From positions 1 through 64,000 of the forward strand of contig JAMCWO010000369.1 in the NCBI GenBank assembly GCA_023481165.1: 64,000 bases of DNA, read 5' to 3'. Source of the stretch: Planctomycetota bacterium. Its GTDB lineage: Bacteria > Planctomycetota > Phycisphaerae > Sedimentisphaerales > Anaerobacaceae. Positions 39,995 to 49,440 of this stretch are shown here, piece after piece; within the stretch, counting starts at the first letter, position 1; the number at the start of each line of letters is the position of its first letter. The position numbers and the translations under genes were made by a program. Under the pieces are notes generated by a model, which saw only the letters and a list, made by a program, of their open reading frames with translations, was not told where the DNA came from and did no database searches.

Positions 39995-40050
39995 GGGTAG
40001 CCCCCTGTGGCTACCCAAAACCGGGCAGGCACGGGGGCCTGCCCCTACGA
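39993..40050. repeat. Palindromic repeat cluster (ggtagcc..ggctacc; gggcaggcacgggggcctgccc)
   Basis: Two adjacent hairpins directly after the 34550-39994 ORF. Confidence 0.6.
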
Positions 40051-40470
40051 GGGCCGGTTCTGAAGTTCACGACCGCCGGTACTCCCTGGAAGGCAGCGCG
40101 GGCCAAAGCCCATCCTACAAACTTCATAGACTCATGAGATCGGGACAGGAACGATCCTTGAACGAGCCTCCTTCAATGCGTGATGCATTGGGGCCGTAAG
40201 TGCCGCCGGCGGGCCGGGTCGCTCACAGGTCCCCCGGCCCCCGGCGGCGGCCTTTGGTTCGTGGCACGAGGTTATCGATGCCGTCTCGAAAATAAGCAGC
40301 CGGTGAGTCCTTCGCCGTCACGCAGAAAGCACTCACCGGCTCGGACCCGCTCCGAGCGGCTGGCTTGCCCGCTGGGAGACGAGCTGGGGCCATTCTACCG
40401 CAAGCCAGGAAGGATGGCGACCATGAATTGGCACGGAGACTACCCAAGGACATCTTCGATTGTCTGCTTT

Positions 40471-40580
40471 GGTGGCGAGGGCATCTTGCCTTTGTTCCTC
40501 ACGAGTGAGACGAGCACCGCAGTCCGGCAAAGCGAGGCCAGGATGGCCTCGCCACGCAAGGGCGGGACGCCCTCGCCACC
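40471..40580. repeat. TIR-bearing short repeat overlapping the 5' end of the pseudopilin gene
   Basis: ggtggcgagggcatcttgcc ... gggacgccctcgccacc inverted ends. Confidence 0.82.
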
Positions 40581-41361
40581 AAGGGCGTTCACGATGGTCG
40601 AACTTCTGACAGTCGTGGCTACCATGTCTTTGCTGCTCGCTCTGCTGTGGCCGGCGGTGCAGCAGGGAGGACGGCACGCGAAAGCCATCGCCTGCCAGGG
40701 GCAATTGCGCCAGTGGGGTGTGGGCTTTTGCGAGTTCATCGAGGAGCACGAGAACGCTCTGCTCAATGCCCCCACGGCGGTGTGGGACCCCTTCTGGCGA
40801 CCCTATGGCGAGCAGCGCAAAGGTCTGTTCCTGTGTCCGATGGCCACCCGCTATGATGACAACACTGAGGGGGATCGCCTCCGCCAATACTGCGCACAGG
40901 CCGGGTGCCTCTTGGGCGATAAGTTCAAAGTCTGGAAACTGGCCACGCATACTCTCGCGACGCTGGAGCCCGGGCCTCTCGTGGGCAGCTATGGCGTGAA
41001 CTATCTCGGGCCGGCTCTCCTGGACCCGCGGGTCAACCGCGGCCGCAAGATCGACCGGTCCAACATACCCGTTTTTCTGGACTGCGTCGACTTCTACGCG
41101 CAGGCCAAGGCGACGGACGAACCCCCGTTGTATGATGGTCATTTGACCAGCCCAGGCGACCTGAAGAGACTGTGCATCAATCGGCATGGCGGCGGGGTCA
41201 ACAGCCTATTTCTGGACTGGTCGGTGCGGAAGGTCGGCCTGAAAGAGCTCTGGACCCTCCAGTGGTCGACGTGGTTCGACCCCCATGGCCCGTGGACGCG
41301 TGCCGGCGGCGTCCAACCCGAGAACTGGCCGGCTTGGATGAGGACATTCAAAGACTATTGA
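40543..41361 (+). CDS. Type II/IV pseudopilin-like protein (prepilin N-methylation motif, H-X9-DG-like C-terminus)
   Basis: RA^FTMVELLTVVATMSLLLALLW; 'CINRHGGGVNSLFLDWSVRKV'; proposed start within repeat ([15 protein letters not shown] leader). Confidence 0.8.
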   Translation: MASPRKGGTPSPPRAFTMVELLTVVATMSLLLALLWPAVQQGGRHAKAIACQGQLRQWGVGFCEFIEEHENALLNAPTAVWDPFWRPYGEQRKGLFLCPMATRYDDNTEGDRLRQYCAQAGCLLGDKFKVWKLATHTLATLEPGPLVGSYGVNYLGPALLDPRVNRGRKIDRSNIPVFLDCVDFYAQAKATDEPPLYDGHLTSPGDLKRLCINRHGGGVNSLFLDWSVRKVGLKELWTLQWSTWFDPHGPWTRAGGVQPENWPAWMRTFKDY

Positions 41362-41452
41362 TGTGGTTGTCAACCCATATTCTCCGTTGGAAGGCAGAAA
41401 GAAATGAGATTCGCGTACTACGTATTGCCCTTGGGCAGAAAGGAAGATGTGA

Positions 41453-41870
41453 GATGAAGCGGTCTGAGATGCCCATGTGCCTGATGTCATTGCCTGGATC
41501 TGGTTTCATTTCAGGCCTTGATGCGCCGGTTGCGCACGCGGATTTCACTTTCGGCCGGCCCACCAACCTGGGCCCTCTCGACCAATACTTCCACGCTTGA
41601 TGCTATGCCTGCCTCCTCGCACGACGGTCTGGAGCTTTGTTTCTGCCGTGGAGGCATGCCTGACGTCTGGGTGTCCCGACGGGCGACGCCGGATAATGAA
41701 TGGGGTCCGGCCTCCAACCTCGGCCCGATCGTCAACCGTTCGGGCGGCAGTTGGGCCCGCCATTTCTCCGCCTCGTCGGGCTTGCCCAAAATCCGCCACG
41801 ATATGCCGACCGCACCCTCCCGATGGGCCGCCGGCGTTTTCTCTTGCTTTGTCCGGCGGCGGGGGCGATG
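41453..41870 (+). pseudogene. Decayed, frameshifted paralog of the secreted PD40-propeller module at 38138
   Basis: MKRSEMPMCLMSLPGSGFISGLDAPVAHADFTFGRPTNLGP, then frame shift to SSHDGLELCFCRGGMPDVWVSRRATPDNEWGPASNLGPIVN, paralogous to 38138 onwards. Confidence 0.75.
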
Positions 41871-41971
41871 ATATCGCCCGTCGCGCCGCCTGGGGGCACA
41901 AGCTCGTGGGCTGCGAGCGCGCGGCTGACTGGCTGACCATTGGGAAAGAAACGGATGTAGGGAGCAATGTC

Positions 41972-42736
41972 ATGCAACGAAGGGGAATGATCCTCGCCGT
42001 CCTGCTGGCGGCCGGACCCGCGTTGGGCCAGGCGCCGGTGGGACCATCCACCGCGGTCCTGAACGGGGCCCGTCTCGGCTTGTTCGCCGAATACGGTCAG
42101 GCGGACACCGACATTACTTTCAAGGGAGGGCCCAAGGAGAACTTTGACTTCCGGACCGCCTTCGGCGGCTTGGCCGCGGCACTGACGAGCCGGTGGGACT
42201 TCTTTGTCCGTGTGGGAGCGTCCCAAGCCGAGACCACCGGCTTCGACGGCAACTGGAACGCCGCCTGGGGCCTGGGTACCCGCGCCACACTGCTCCAATG
42301 GAACGACCTTGGCTGGGGCGCCATGCTTCAGTTCACGAATCTGGTCTCGCGGATCGACACCGTGGAAGAGTTCTTCGTGGGTGGTACGCCGACGGTGCTG
42401 CCTGCCGAGGACGAACTGAGCCTTGCCGAGTATGTGTTCGCCACCGGGCCCACGTGGCAGCAGGGCCCATTGTCCCTCTATGGCGGCTTCCTCGTTCGCC
42501 TTACGGACGGCGAATTCGAAGCTCGCGCGAAAACGGAAAGGGCCAGCCTGCAGGCGGATATCGATGCCCGCTGGGATGCCGGCGGCTATGTCGGCGGGCG
42601 GGTGACACTGTTCAAGACCGACCCGGGGTGCACGTACGGCTTCAGCCGGTGTGATCTGACGGCCGAGGGCCGGTTCACCGGCGACAGCACCGCCTTCAGT
42701 GCCGGCCTGCTGCTGCCTTTCGGCGGGGAGTACTGA
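41972..42736 (+). CDS. Outer-membrane beta-barrel-like protein
   Basis: Signal peptide MQRRGMILAVLLAAGPALGQ; alternating beta pattern; C-terminal LLLPFGGEY. Confidence 0.6.
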   Translation: MQRRGMILAVLLAAGPALGQAPVGPSTAVLNGARLGLFAEYGQADTDITFKGGPKENFDFRTAFGGLAAALTSRWDFFVRVGASQAETTGFDGNWNAAWGLGTRATLLQWNDLGWGAMLQFTNLVSRIDTVEEFFVGGTPTVLPAEDELSLAEYVFATGPTWQQGPLSLYGGFLVRLTDGEFEARAKTERASLQADIDARWDAGGYVGGRVTLFKTDPGCTYGFSRCDLTAEGRFTGDSTAFSAGLLLPFGGEY

Positions 42737-42827
42737 GCCGGCGCGGGAATTTGCTGGACGGACGCCGCGGCGGCGGTATCCTGTCGGCTGTTGGAGTCAT
42801 GGGTATCCATCTGAAAGGGTCAGTCTC

Positions 42828-43823
42828 ATGGGTAAGTGCACACGTCACACGTTCGTTCTGGTCGCTCTGTTCCTCACCGCCGCCGCGCTGGGCGCGCAAC
42901 GCGCCAATCCTTTCGTCGGCCGCTGGGCGTTGACCATTCCCGGCGGGGGGGCGGGCTGGCTGGGCGTGACGGAGAAGGACGGCAAACTGTCCGCCAGCAT
43001 TCTCTGGGGCGGCGGCAGCGTTCTGCCCGTGGATGCCGTCAAGAGGGAGGGCGACAAGCTGGTCATCACCCGCCTCCAGGAATCCCGGCGGGGCGGCAAG
43101 AAGACTACCGCCACGGAGACGATCACCGCGATGCGCGACGGCGATAACCTCAAGCTCACGACGGTCACGAAACGGGGCGACGGCTCCGAAAGCAAGCCGG
43201 CAAATTTCACGGGCAAGCGGATTCCGCCGCTGCCTGGCAAGCCGGACCTGACCAAGGTGAAGTTCGGCGCGCCGCTCGTGCTGTTCGACGGCAAGAACCT
43301 GGATGCGTGGAAGCTGACCGACCCGCGCGCCACGAGCGGCTGGTCGATCGAGAACGGGGTCCTCGTCAACAAGCCGGTCCAGCAGGAAGGCAAGCCGCAC
43401 ATCAACTACGGCAATCTGAGGACTGTCGCCGAGTTCGAGGACTTCAAGCTGAAGCTGGAAGTGAACGTGGCCAAGGGGGAGAACAGCGGCGTCTACCTGC
43501 GCGGCATCTACGAGGTGCAGGTCTGCGACTCCTACGGCAAGAAGCTCGACTCGCACAATATGGGCGGCATTTACAGCCGGATCACCCCGACCGTCAATGC
43601 CGAGAAGCCTCCGGGCGAGTGGCAGACGATGGAACTGACGCTCGTGGACCGTCACGCGACCGTCGTCCTGAACGGCACGAAGATCATCGACAACGAGCCG
43701 TTGCTCGGCTGCACGGGCGGCGCCCTGTGGTCGGATGAGTTCCGGCCGGGCCCGATCTATCTCCAAGGCGACCACACCGGCGTCAAGTACCGCAACATCG
43801 TCATTGCCCCGGTCGTCAAGTAA
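42828..43823 (+). CDS. Secreted DUF1080 (3-keto-disaccharide hydrolase family) protein
   Basis: 'LVLFDGKNLDAWKL...WSIENGVLV...FEDFKLKLEVNVAKGENSGVYLRGIYEVQVCDSYGKK...NGTKIIDNEPLLG...PIYLQGDHTGVKYRNI'. Confidence 0.92.
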   Translation: MGKCTRHTFVLVALFLTAAALGAQRANPFVGRWALTIPGGGAGWLGVTEKDGKLSASILWGGGSVLPVDAVKREGDKLVITRLQESRRGGKKTTATETITAMRDGDNLKLTTVTKRGDGSESKPANFTGKRIPPLPGKPDLTKVKFGAPLVLFDGKNLDAWKLTDPRATSGWSIENGVLVNKPVQQEGKPHINYGNLRTVAEFEDFKLKLEVNVAKGENSGVYLRGIYEVQVCDSYGKKLDSHNMGGIYSRITPTVNAEKPPGEWQTMELTLVDRHATVVLNGTKIIDNEPLLGCTGGALWSDEFRPGPIYLQGDHTGVKYRNIVIAPVVK

Positions 43824-43860
43824 TTCCCGACGAGAAGAGGCATCGGTTATGCACAAACAG

Positions 43861-43898
43861 GGGGCTGCACGCTGAAGCGCGCAGCCCCTTCTATTTCT
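43861..43898 (+). terminator. Terminator-like hairpin after the DUF1080 gene
   Basis: ggggctgcacgctgaagcgcgcagccccttctatttct. Confidence 0.65.
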
Positions 43899-43949
43899 AT
43901 CCAGAGAGCTTATCTTCCCGCTTGTCCCAGCCCGACCCGAAGACGGTCC

Positions 43950-44399
43950 TTACTTCTTCTTCGGACCGATCACGGAGCAGCGATATACCTCATCTTGCGG
44001 CTCGAGCGTGATGGATCCTGCCTCGGCGGCGCTGAGAATCTCGTCATCGGAGAACAATTGGAAGGGCGTAACGCCGGCGGGGAAAATGACCCGCACCTCT
44101 TGCCACAGAGGATTGAAGCCGTCGCCCTGAATCGCATCGAGGACCGGCGTGAAGGCCTCGAGATCCTCTTCCTCCTCTTCGGAGTTTTCCACCACGTAGA
44201 TGGTATTGATGGACTTGTTATGTTCGAGAAGCTCGGCGGCGGCGTTGTCCGGCATGTGTGTGAGGGTGATGTCGAACAACTTGCCGTCATAATAGGCTTG
44301 GATCACTTCCGGCTTGCCTTTGGAATCACCGCCGATGGCTGTGCCGATGACGGCGCCCGACAGACACACGAGGAGCGCGAGTACAAGACATTTCTTCAT
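43950..44399 (-). CDS. Hypothetical secreted protein
   Basis: Signal peptide MKKCLVLALLVCLSGAVIGTAIG; 149 aa. Confidence 0.7.
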   Translation of the reverse strand: MKKCLVLALLVCLSGAVIGTAIGGDSKGKPEVIQAYYDGKLFDITLTHMPDNAAAELLEHNKSINTIYVVENSEEEEEDLEAFTPVLDAIQGDGFNPLWQEVRVIFPAGVTPFQLFSDDEILSAAEAGSITLEPQDEVYRCSVIGPKKK

Positions 44400-44522
44400 G
44401 GCTTTTCCCCCTTTCAGTTCGCTTTTGGTTCATTCCATGGGGACGTGACGAAAACGGATGGACGGATTGTCTCGCTCAACGCAGAGGGACGCTATGGGCA
44501 AAAGACCTGTTTGTCGGTAGGC

Positions 44523-45410
44523 TTACTGCTGAGCAGAAGGCAGCGACGAGCAGCCGGCACCGTCACGTTCGGGACCCGTCTCCACGGGAGAGGTGGCGCC
44601 GGCAGGCTTCCGTCCCTGGGACCCGGTCGCCCGCGGCTGGGGAATCGGAAGGATCACCGGTGAGGGCGGGTCGGAATTCCTGGCATCCAGTCGGGGCGCT
44701 GGTGCGCCGAGCGCCGCCGGTTCGCAGCGGCGGTCCAGGGGCGCTTCCTGGAAGGACGCCGCGATCATCCGGCATTGGCTGTTGAACCATTCGCCCTTGA
44801 GCACCCGGTCCACCTGGATGGCGAGCCCGGTCTCCTCCAGCAGGGCGAAGAAGTCTTTCTCGTAGATCGCCCGGCCGAAATCGATCGTGGTCAGATACTT
44901 GAGCTTGGGCTTGACGAGGTCCACGAGGCGGGACCGTTTCCGAAAAATGGCCTGGGCGAAGATCAGTTGCCCGCCGGGCTTGAGCCAGTCCCGGGCCCGC
45001 TGCAGGACGGCCCGCTGGTCCCGCAGCAGCATGAAGCTCAGGTTGAATAGCACGGTGTCGAAGCAGCCTTTTTGCGGGGGACAGTAGCCCTCCGCCGCGG
45101 CGTGACAAACGTCGATGGAGTCGGTGAGCTGATGCTTGCGAATCAGCTCCTCGCAATGCTTGAGATAATTGGCATCGATGTCGATCCCGGTGATCCGAAG
45201 CTTCTTGGCCTTGATGAGCGGATGCAAGCTTTCGAGCATGATCCCGTTGCCGATGCCCACATCCAGCAGGCGGCTGCCGTCCGGCACATGGTGGAGCGAG
45301 TTGCGGTAGCACTCATTGGTGGTCCGATGAACGAGAACCTGGTACACCCAGTTCTTCACGCGTATGACTCCCCGTCCCTGTCTGCGGCAGGCCGTTGGCC
45401 GCATGCTCAT
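44523..45410 (-). CDS. SAM-dependent methyltransferase
   Basis: 'RLLDVGIGNGIMLESLHPLIKAKKLRITGIDIDANYLKHCEELI'; upstream ORF extension antisense to proB region rejected. Confidence 0.8.
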   Translation of the reverse strand: MSMRPTACRRQGRGVIRVKNWVYQVLVHRTTNECYRNSLHHVPDGSRLLDVGIGNGIMLESLHPLIKAKKLRITGIDIDANYLKHCEELIRKHQLTDSIDVCHAAAEGYCPPQKGCFDTVLFNLSFMLLRDQRAVLQRARDWLKPGGQLIFAQAIFRKRSRLVDLVKPKLKYLTTIDFGRAIYEKDFFALLEETGLAIQVDRVLKGEWFNSQCRMIAASFQEAPLDRRCEPAALGAPAPRLDARNSDPPSPVILPIPQPRATGSQGRKPAGATSPVETGPERDGAGCSSLPSAQQ

Positions 45411-45486
45411 GGAGGGTTCCCCATCGCAGTGCCTCGCGATGGATGACCCGATTTCCCTTCTCTTGTCGTCTTTTTTCCGCCCTTTG

Positions 45487-46587
45487 TCAATAGTCCAGAA
45501 AGACGATGTCCTCCGGAAGCGCCACGACGTCCCGGTGTTGGGGGCCGAGCAGCTTCTTGATCTCGGTGCTGTGCTTGCCGGCGAGGGTCCGCAGTTGTGC
45601 GCTGCCGAGGCTGGTGACGGCCTTGGCCGCGCTGTTGAGCAGGACCACCTCCCCGGCGTCGAAATCGCCTTCGATGCCGGTGACACCGCTGGGCAGCAGG
45701 CTCTTGTGGTTGCGCAGGGCCTTGAGGGCGCCGTCGTCGATCTGGATGGTGCCGGCGGGCCGGCTGTTCAGGATCCAGCGGGCGCGATTACTGAGCTTGC
45801 GCCGGGGCAGGAAGATCGTGCCGACCGGCTCGCCCGCCAGGATGCGGGTGATGACATTCTCCGCGCGGCCGTGGGCCAGAACGATCCGGCAGCCGGCGTT
45901 GGCGGCGATCCGGGCGGCTTCGATCTTGGTCTTCATGCCGCCGGTGGCATGGGCGCTGCCCCGGCCGCCGGCGTTGCGGACGATCTGATCGGTGATCTCG
46001 AACACCGCGGGAATCGGCTGAGCGTCCGGGTGCCGGCGCGGGTCCTTGTCATAGAGAGCATCGATGTCCGTCAGCATGATGAGCAGGTCGGCGTCGATCT
46101 TGCTCGCCACCAGGGCACTGAGCCGGTCGTTGTCACCGAAGGCGGTGCCGATCTCGGCGGTGCTGATGCTGTCATTCTCGTTGAGGACCGGGACGACCCC
46201 GAGATGCAGCAGCATCTCGATGGCATTGCGGAGGTTCAGATAGGTCTTGCGGTTGCTCAGAACCTCCGCCGTCAGCAGGACCTGGGCGACCTGGATGCCA
46301 TGCCGTCCGAAGGCCTGGCGGTACTCCTGCATCAACAGCGGCTGGCCGATCGCGGCGCAGGCCTGCCGCATCTTCATCTCGTGGGGCTTCTCCGCCAGAC
46401 CCAACTGGCCGGCCCCCATGCCGATAGCCCCGGACGTGACGACTACGATGTGCCGGCCGCCGTCGCACAGGGCCTTGATCTGTGCCGCCACCGTGCCGAA
46501 GTAGGCGGTGTCAATTCCACCGTCCTTGGCCAGGGTATTCGTACCGATCTTGATGACCACCCGTTTTGTCTTGCTGAAATCACGCAT
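45487..46587 (-). CDS. proB: Glutamate 5-kinase (with PUA domain)
   Basis: 'RVVIKIGTNTLAKDGGID...VTSGAIGMGAGQLGL...NENDSISTAEIGTAFGDNDRLSALVAS...LTDIDALYDKDPR...GTGGM-like HATGGMKTKIEAA'. Confidence 0.94.
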   Translation of the reverse strand: MRDFSKTKRVVIKIGTNTLAKDGGIDTAYFGTVAAQIKALCDGGRHIVVVTSGAIGMGAGQLGLAEKPHEMKMRQACAAIGQPLLMQEYRQAFGRHGIQVAQVLLTAEVLSNRKTYLNLRNAIEMLLHLGVVPVLNENDSISTAEIGTAFGDNDRLSALVASKIDADLLIMLTDIDALYDKDPRRHPDAQPIPAVFEITDQIVRNAGGRGSAHATGGMKTKIEAARIAANAGCRIVLAHGRAENVITRILAGEPVGTIFLPRRKLSNRARWILNSRPAGTIQIDDGALKALRNHKSLLPSGVTGIEGDFDAGEVVLLNSAAKAVTSLGSAQLRTLAGKHSTEIKKLLGPQHRDVVALPEDIVFLDY

Positions 46588-46786
46588 AGCTTCAATCGGT
46601 CGCATTATACGGCCTGCCGCCGCCCCTTCAAGGTCAAAACCGGCCCAGCATCCCGTGCGGGTGTGCGGCAAGATAGCGCCAGGTTAGATTGCCGGTTGAT
46701 GGGTGGCACGCCCAGACTTGTTGCACGTGTCTTGCTGCACCCCTGTTCCACGCCCCGGGAGCCCCGTCCCACCCAGCCCCGCCCAG

Positions 46787-47143
46787 AATTGGCTTCGTTT
46801 TTGCACATTTCGTCCTCCGGGGCCCCGGCCGACCGGGGAATTGGGTTCGTTTTGCGCATTTGCCTCCAGCAGATTGGGTTCGTTTTGCGCGTTTGCCCAT
46901 CCTCCCCCAGGCCCTGTCCCATGCGGCCCCGCCAGGAATTGGCTTTGTTTTGCCGAGGCCTATCGGATGTGCTATTCACCATAACTCCTTTCTCGCAAAG
47001 CACTTGCCCTTCTTGTTGCCCTGGCGGAAATTGGCTTTGTTTCGCACGATCCGGCTCTGCGGGGACAGCGTCCTTGCCGCCCGACGAAAATTGGGTTCGT
47101 TTTGCACAATCGCAATCGCAAAGTTGGCTTCGTTTTGCACGAT
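46787..47143 (+). repeat. Array of seven direct repeats, core AATTGG(G/C)TT(C/T)GTTTTGC(G/A)CA, with variable spacers
   Basis: Units at ~46787, 46839, 46873, 46937, 47029, 47089, 47122, all same orientation. Confidence 0.9.
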
Positions 47144-47802
47144 TGGCTCCGGCCGCGGCCCAATGCGTCTTTCGCTTTGCGGCTATCAGCAGGATCAGGA
47201 AGACCCCGCGCGCGAACGCCACCCCAGCCGGGGCGTGGAGCAGACGCGGTGACAGGCCCGCTGGTAGCCTGCCATGCGCTAAACGCAAGACCATCGTCCG
47301 GAATTGGCGCAGGAAAACAAGATTTTGACAAGTAGTAGTACAATTCATAAATCATAACTCCGAGGGGGCCGCCCCGGGGCAGACTGTCCCTCTACCCTTG
47401 CTCCGTGTTGCACGAATCGTGCCGAAATTCTGTGCGCGCGCGAGGCCCGAAGATCGCGCAAATCCTTATGCCTGAAGGAATAAAGAATTTTTCGCATGCG
47501 GGGTGTTTTACCTTCTCAACTGTTGCACGAAGGTTGACAGTCAGGCCGCTGATGGACAACACAAGCACTGTCATCCCCACGGAGGCGCGGGATGTCGTCG
47601 CGTGGGGTGGGCTGTGTCCACCAATGAGTAAGATGATCCGGCCCGATTCGCTTGCCTCTGGTTCCCAGAATCCGTCTCCCAAATCCCACTTGCCAGGTCT
47701 GTTACTCACTCTATAATTCTTTTGTCGTGGGGATGGAGTCCCCCGTACAACCGCCTGTCCGGCTGATGACTCCTACTCGTTTTGCGTAGCAGGAGTATCT
47801 GT

Positions 47803-48312
47803 ATGCCGGAATCACCTTGGTTACTTGCTGCCCTGTGGATCGGCCTGGCGCTGTTGGCGAGTCTCATGGCGTTCACCTTCTTGACGCCTTTCTATTTCCT
47901 CAAAGCCGGGTCGCTGGTCAAAGCGAGCACGGTGGGGGGCGCTTTGGGATTGATCGCGGCGCTGCTGGGCGTCAAGATGCTGACGAAGTTCCTGGGAATC
48001 TGGCCGTTGACGAAGGCTTTTCGCTTCGGCAAACGGGAAGGGATGTACACGACGCTGCTGATGTCCACGGGTCTGACCTTCGGCAGCATCTCGGCCCTGT
48101 TCGGCCTGACGAACGGGATCATCAACCAGGACCAATATACGGTGCTGGTCACCGCGGTCATTGGCAGCGCCCTGGTCCCGACGCTGATCGCCCGGAAGTG
48201 GTTCCAGCGGGAGCACATACTGTCAGAGGAGACAGATCATGGAGTACAAGAAGATTCTACACGGCCTGGACGGGTCCCCGGGGTCGTTCCAGGCGTTGGA
48301 ACACGCGCTTGA
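47803..48312 (+). pseudogene. N-terminally truncated monovalent cation/proton antiporter C-terminal fragment
   Basis: 'FLTPFYFLKAGSLVKAS...YTTLLMSTGLTFGSISALFGLTNGIINQDQYTVLVTAVIGSALVPTLIARKWF' matches only the C-terminal part of CPA-type antiporters. Confidence 0.6.
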
Positions 48313-48661
48313 GCTGGCCCAACGTTTCGGGGCCGAGGTCCACGCGATCAGCGTGGAAGAGGTGCCGCACTACCCCGGGACCGTAGGCGAGGTGGTCGAA
48401 TCGCAGCAAGCCGCCCACGGCACGTACGCCCCAGCGCTGCAGAAAGCCAGGCAGATGGCCCAGGAGCAGGGCATCGAGCTACAATGCCATGTGCTCGTCG
48501 GCCACGAGGTCAAGACGATCGTGGAGTTCATCAAGGAGCGCGGTTTCGACCTGCTGGTCCTCGGGTTCATGGGCCATTCGGCGCTCTACGACCGCGTGAT
48601 GGGCAGCACCTGCCAGGGCCTGGTCCGCTTGGCGGGCTGTTCGGTCCTTGTAGTCAAATAG
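48239..48661 (+). CDS. Universal stress protein (UspA family)
   Basis: 'MEYKKILHGLDGSPGSFQALEHALELAQRFGAEVHAISVEE...GFDLLVLGFMGHSALYDRVMGSTCQGLVRLAGCSVLVVK'. Confidence 0.93.
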   Translation: MEYKKILHGLDGSPGSFQALEHALELAQRFGAEVHAISVEEVPHYPGTVGEVVESQQAAHGTYAPALQKARQMAQEQGIELQCHVLVGHEVKTIVEFIKERGFDLLVLGFMGHSALYDRVMGSTCQGLVRLAGCSVLVVK

Positions 48662-48707
48662 CCGTGAAACCCAGGCCCACAGTCCCGGATCAAAATGAGG
48701 ATAAACC

Positions 48708-49145
48708 ATGCCTGAACGAAAGCCCATTGTGCTTGCGGTTCCAGGAGAGCACCCGATGGTGGTGTCACATGTCGTGCTATTCGAGATGGGCTGGATCTTC
48801 TGCTCAAGCCCTTGCGTCTCACGGCAACGTATCGCAGATGACGAGGACGAAGTCATGGTTATCCGAACGATTGTGGCCGCCGTCTTCTTCGTGGTGTGCG
48901 CGGTAGTGATGCACAAGATGTTTTGGATGCTCGAACAGTGTGTGCCCATTACTCAGGAGGCTGCCTCCCAAGCGCGGGCGCGGCGCTGGAAGGGCATCGT
49001 GGCGGCGGTCGTTGTCGGTGCCTGGGTGTGCGCGGGCGGTATCGCTTTTGGCTTCGATATGCCAAAGGCGCTGTGTGCCGTAATCTTCGCGGGGCCCATG
49101 GCGATCACTTTTCCGGTGCTGGCTTGGGTGTTCCTGGTTTATTAG
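48708..49145 (+). CDS. Small membrane protein, start uncertain (possibly 48855)
   Basis: Two or three hydrophobic segments in C-terminal half. Confidence 0.4.
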   Translation: MPERKPIVLAVPGEHPMVVSHVVLFEMGWIFCSSPCVSRQRIADDEDEVMVIRTIVAAVFFVVCAVVMHKMFWMLEQCVPITQEAASQARARRWKGIVAAVVVGAWVCAGGIAFGFDMPKALCAVIFAGPMAITFPVLAWVFLVY

Positions 49146-49440
49146 TTGTCCGCGACGCCGCCAAGGTGTCCCTGTACTGTAACTGGTGAGCCTGTGCCAC
49201 CCGAAAAGGAGCTGGCCCAATCCGCCGTGGGCTGACATCCGTCTTGACGCACCTGGCGGCGGTCCATAGAATGCCAGCCTTGATCGAAAACCCAGTTCGG
49301 CCGGGTGCCATGTCTACGCTTCGTAGACATGCCCGACCCGATGGACAGGACAGGCCTACGCAAAGCCGTAGGCATGGCACCGGGCTCCCAAACGCGATAA
49401 AGGGCATTTGGGGACCCCACCCGCATGAGGGCCATGAGCA

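Noticed and set aside
45411-45686. N-terminal extension of the methyltransferase 44523-45410
   Set aside because: Antisense to the proB 3' end and low-complexity.
46787-47143. CRISPR array
   Set aside because: Repeats are ~20 nt and imperfect, spacers vary from about 11 to 73 nt, and no cas genes are nearby.
46605-47348. 247-aa minus-strand ORF with RKTNPI/CAKRTQF motifs (and the 654-aa plus-strand ORF 45364-47328)
   Set aside because: Translation of the direct-repeat array in shifting frames; the plus-strand ORF is also antisense to proB.
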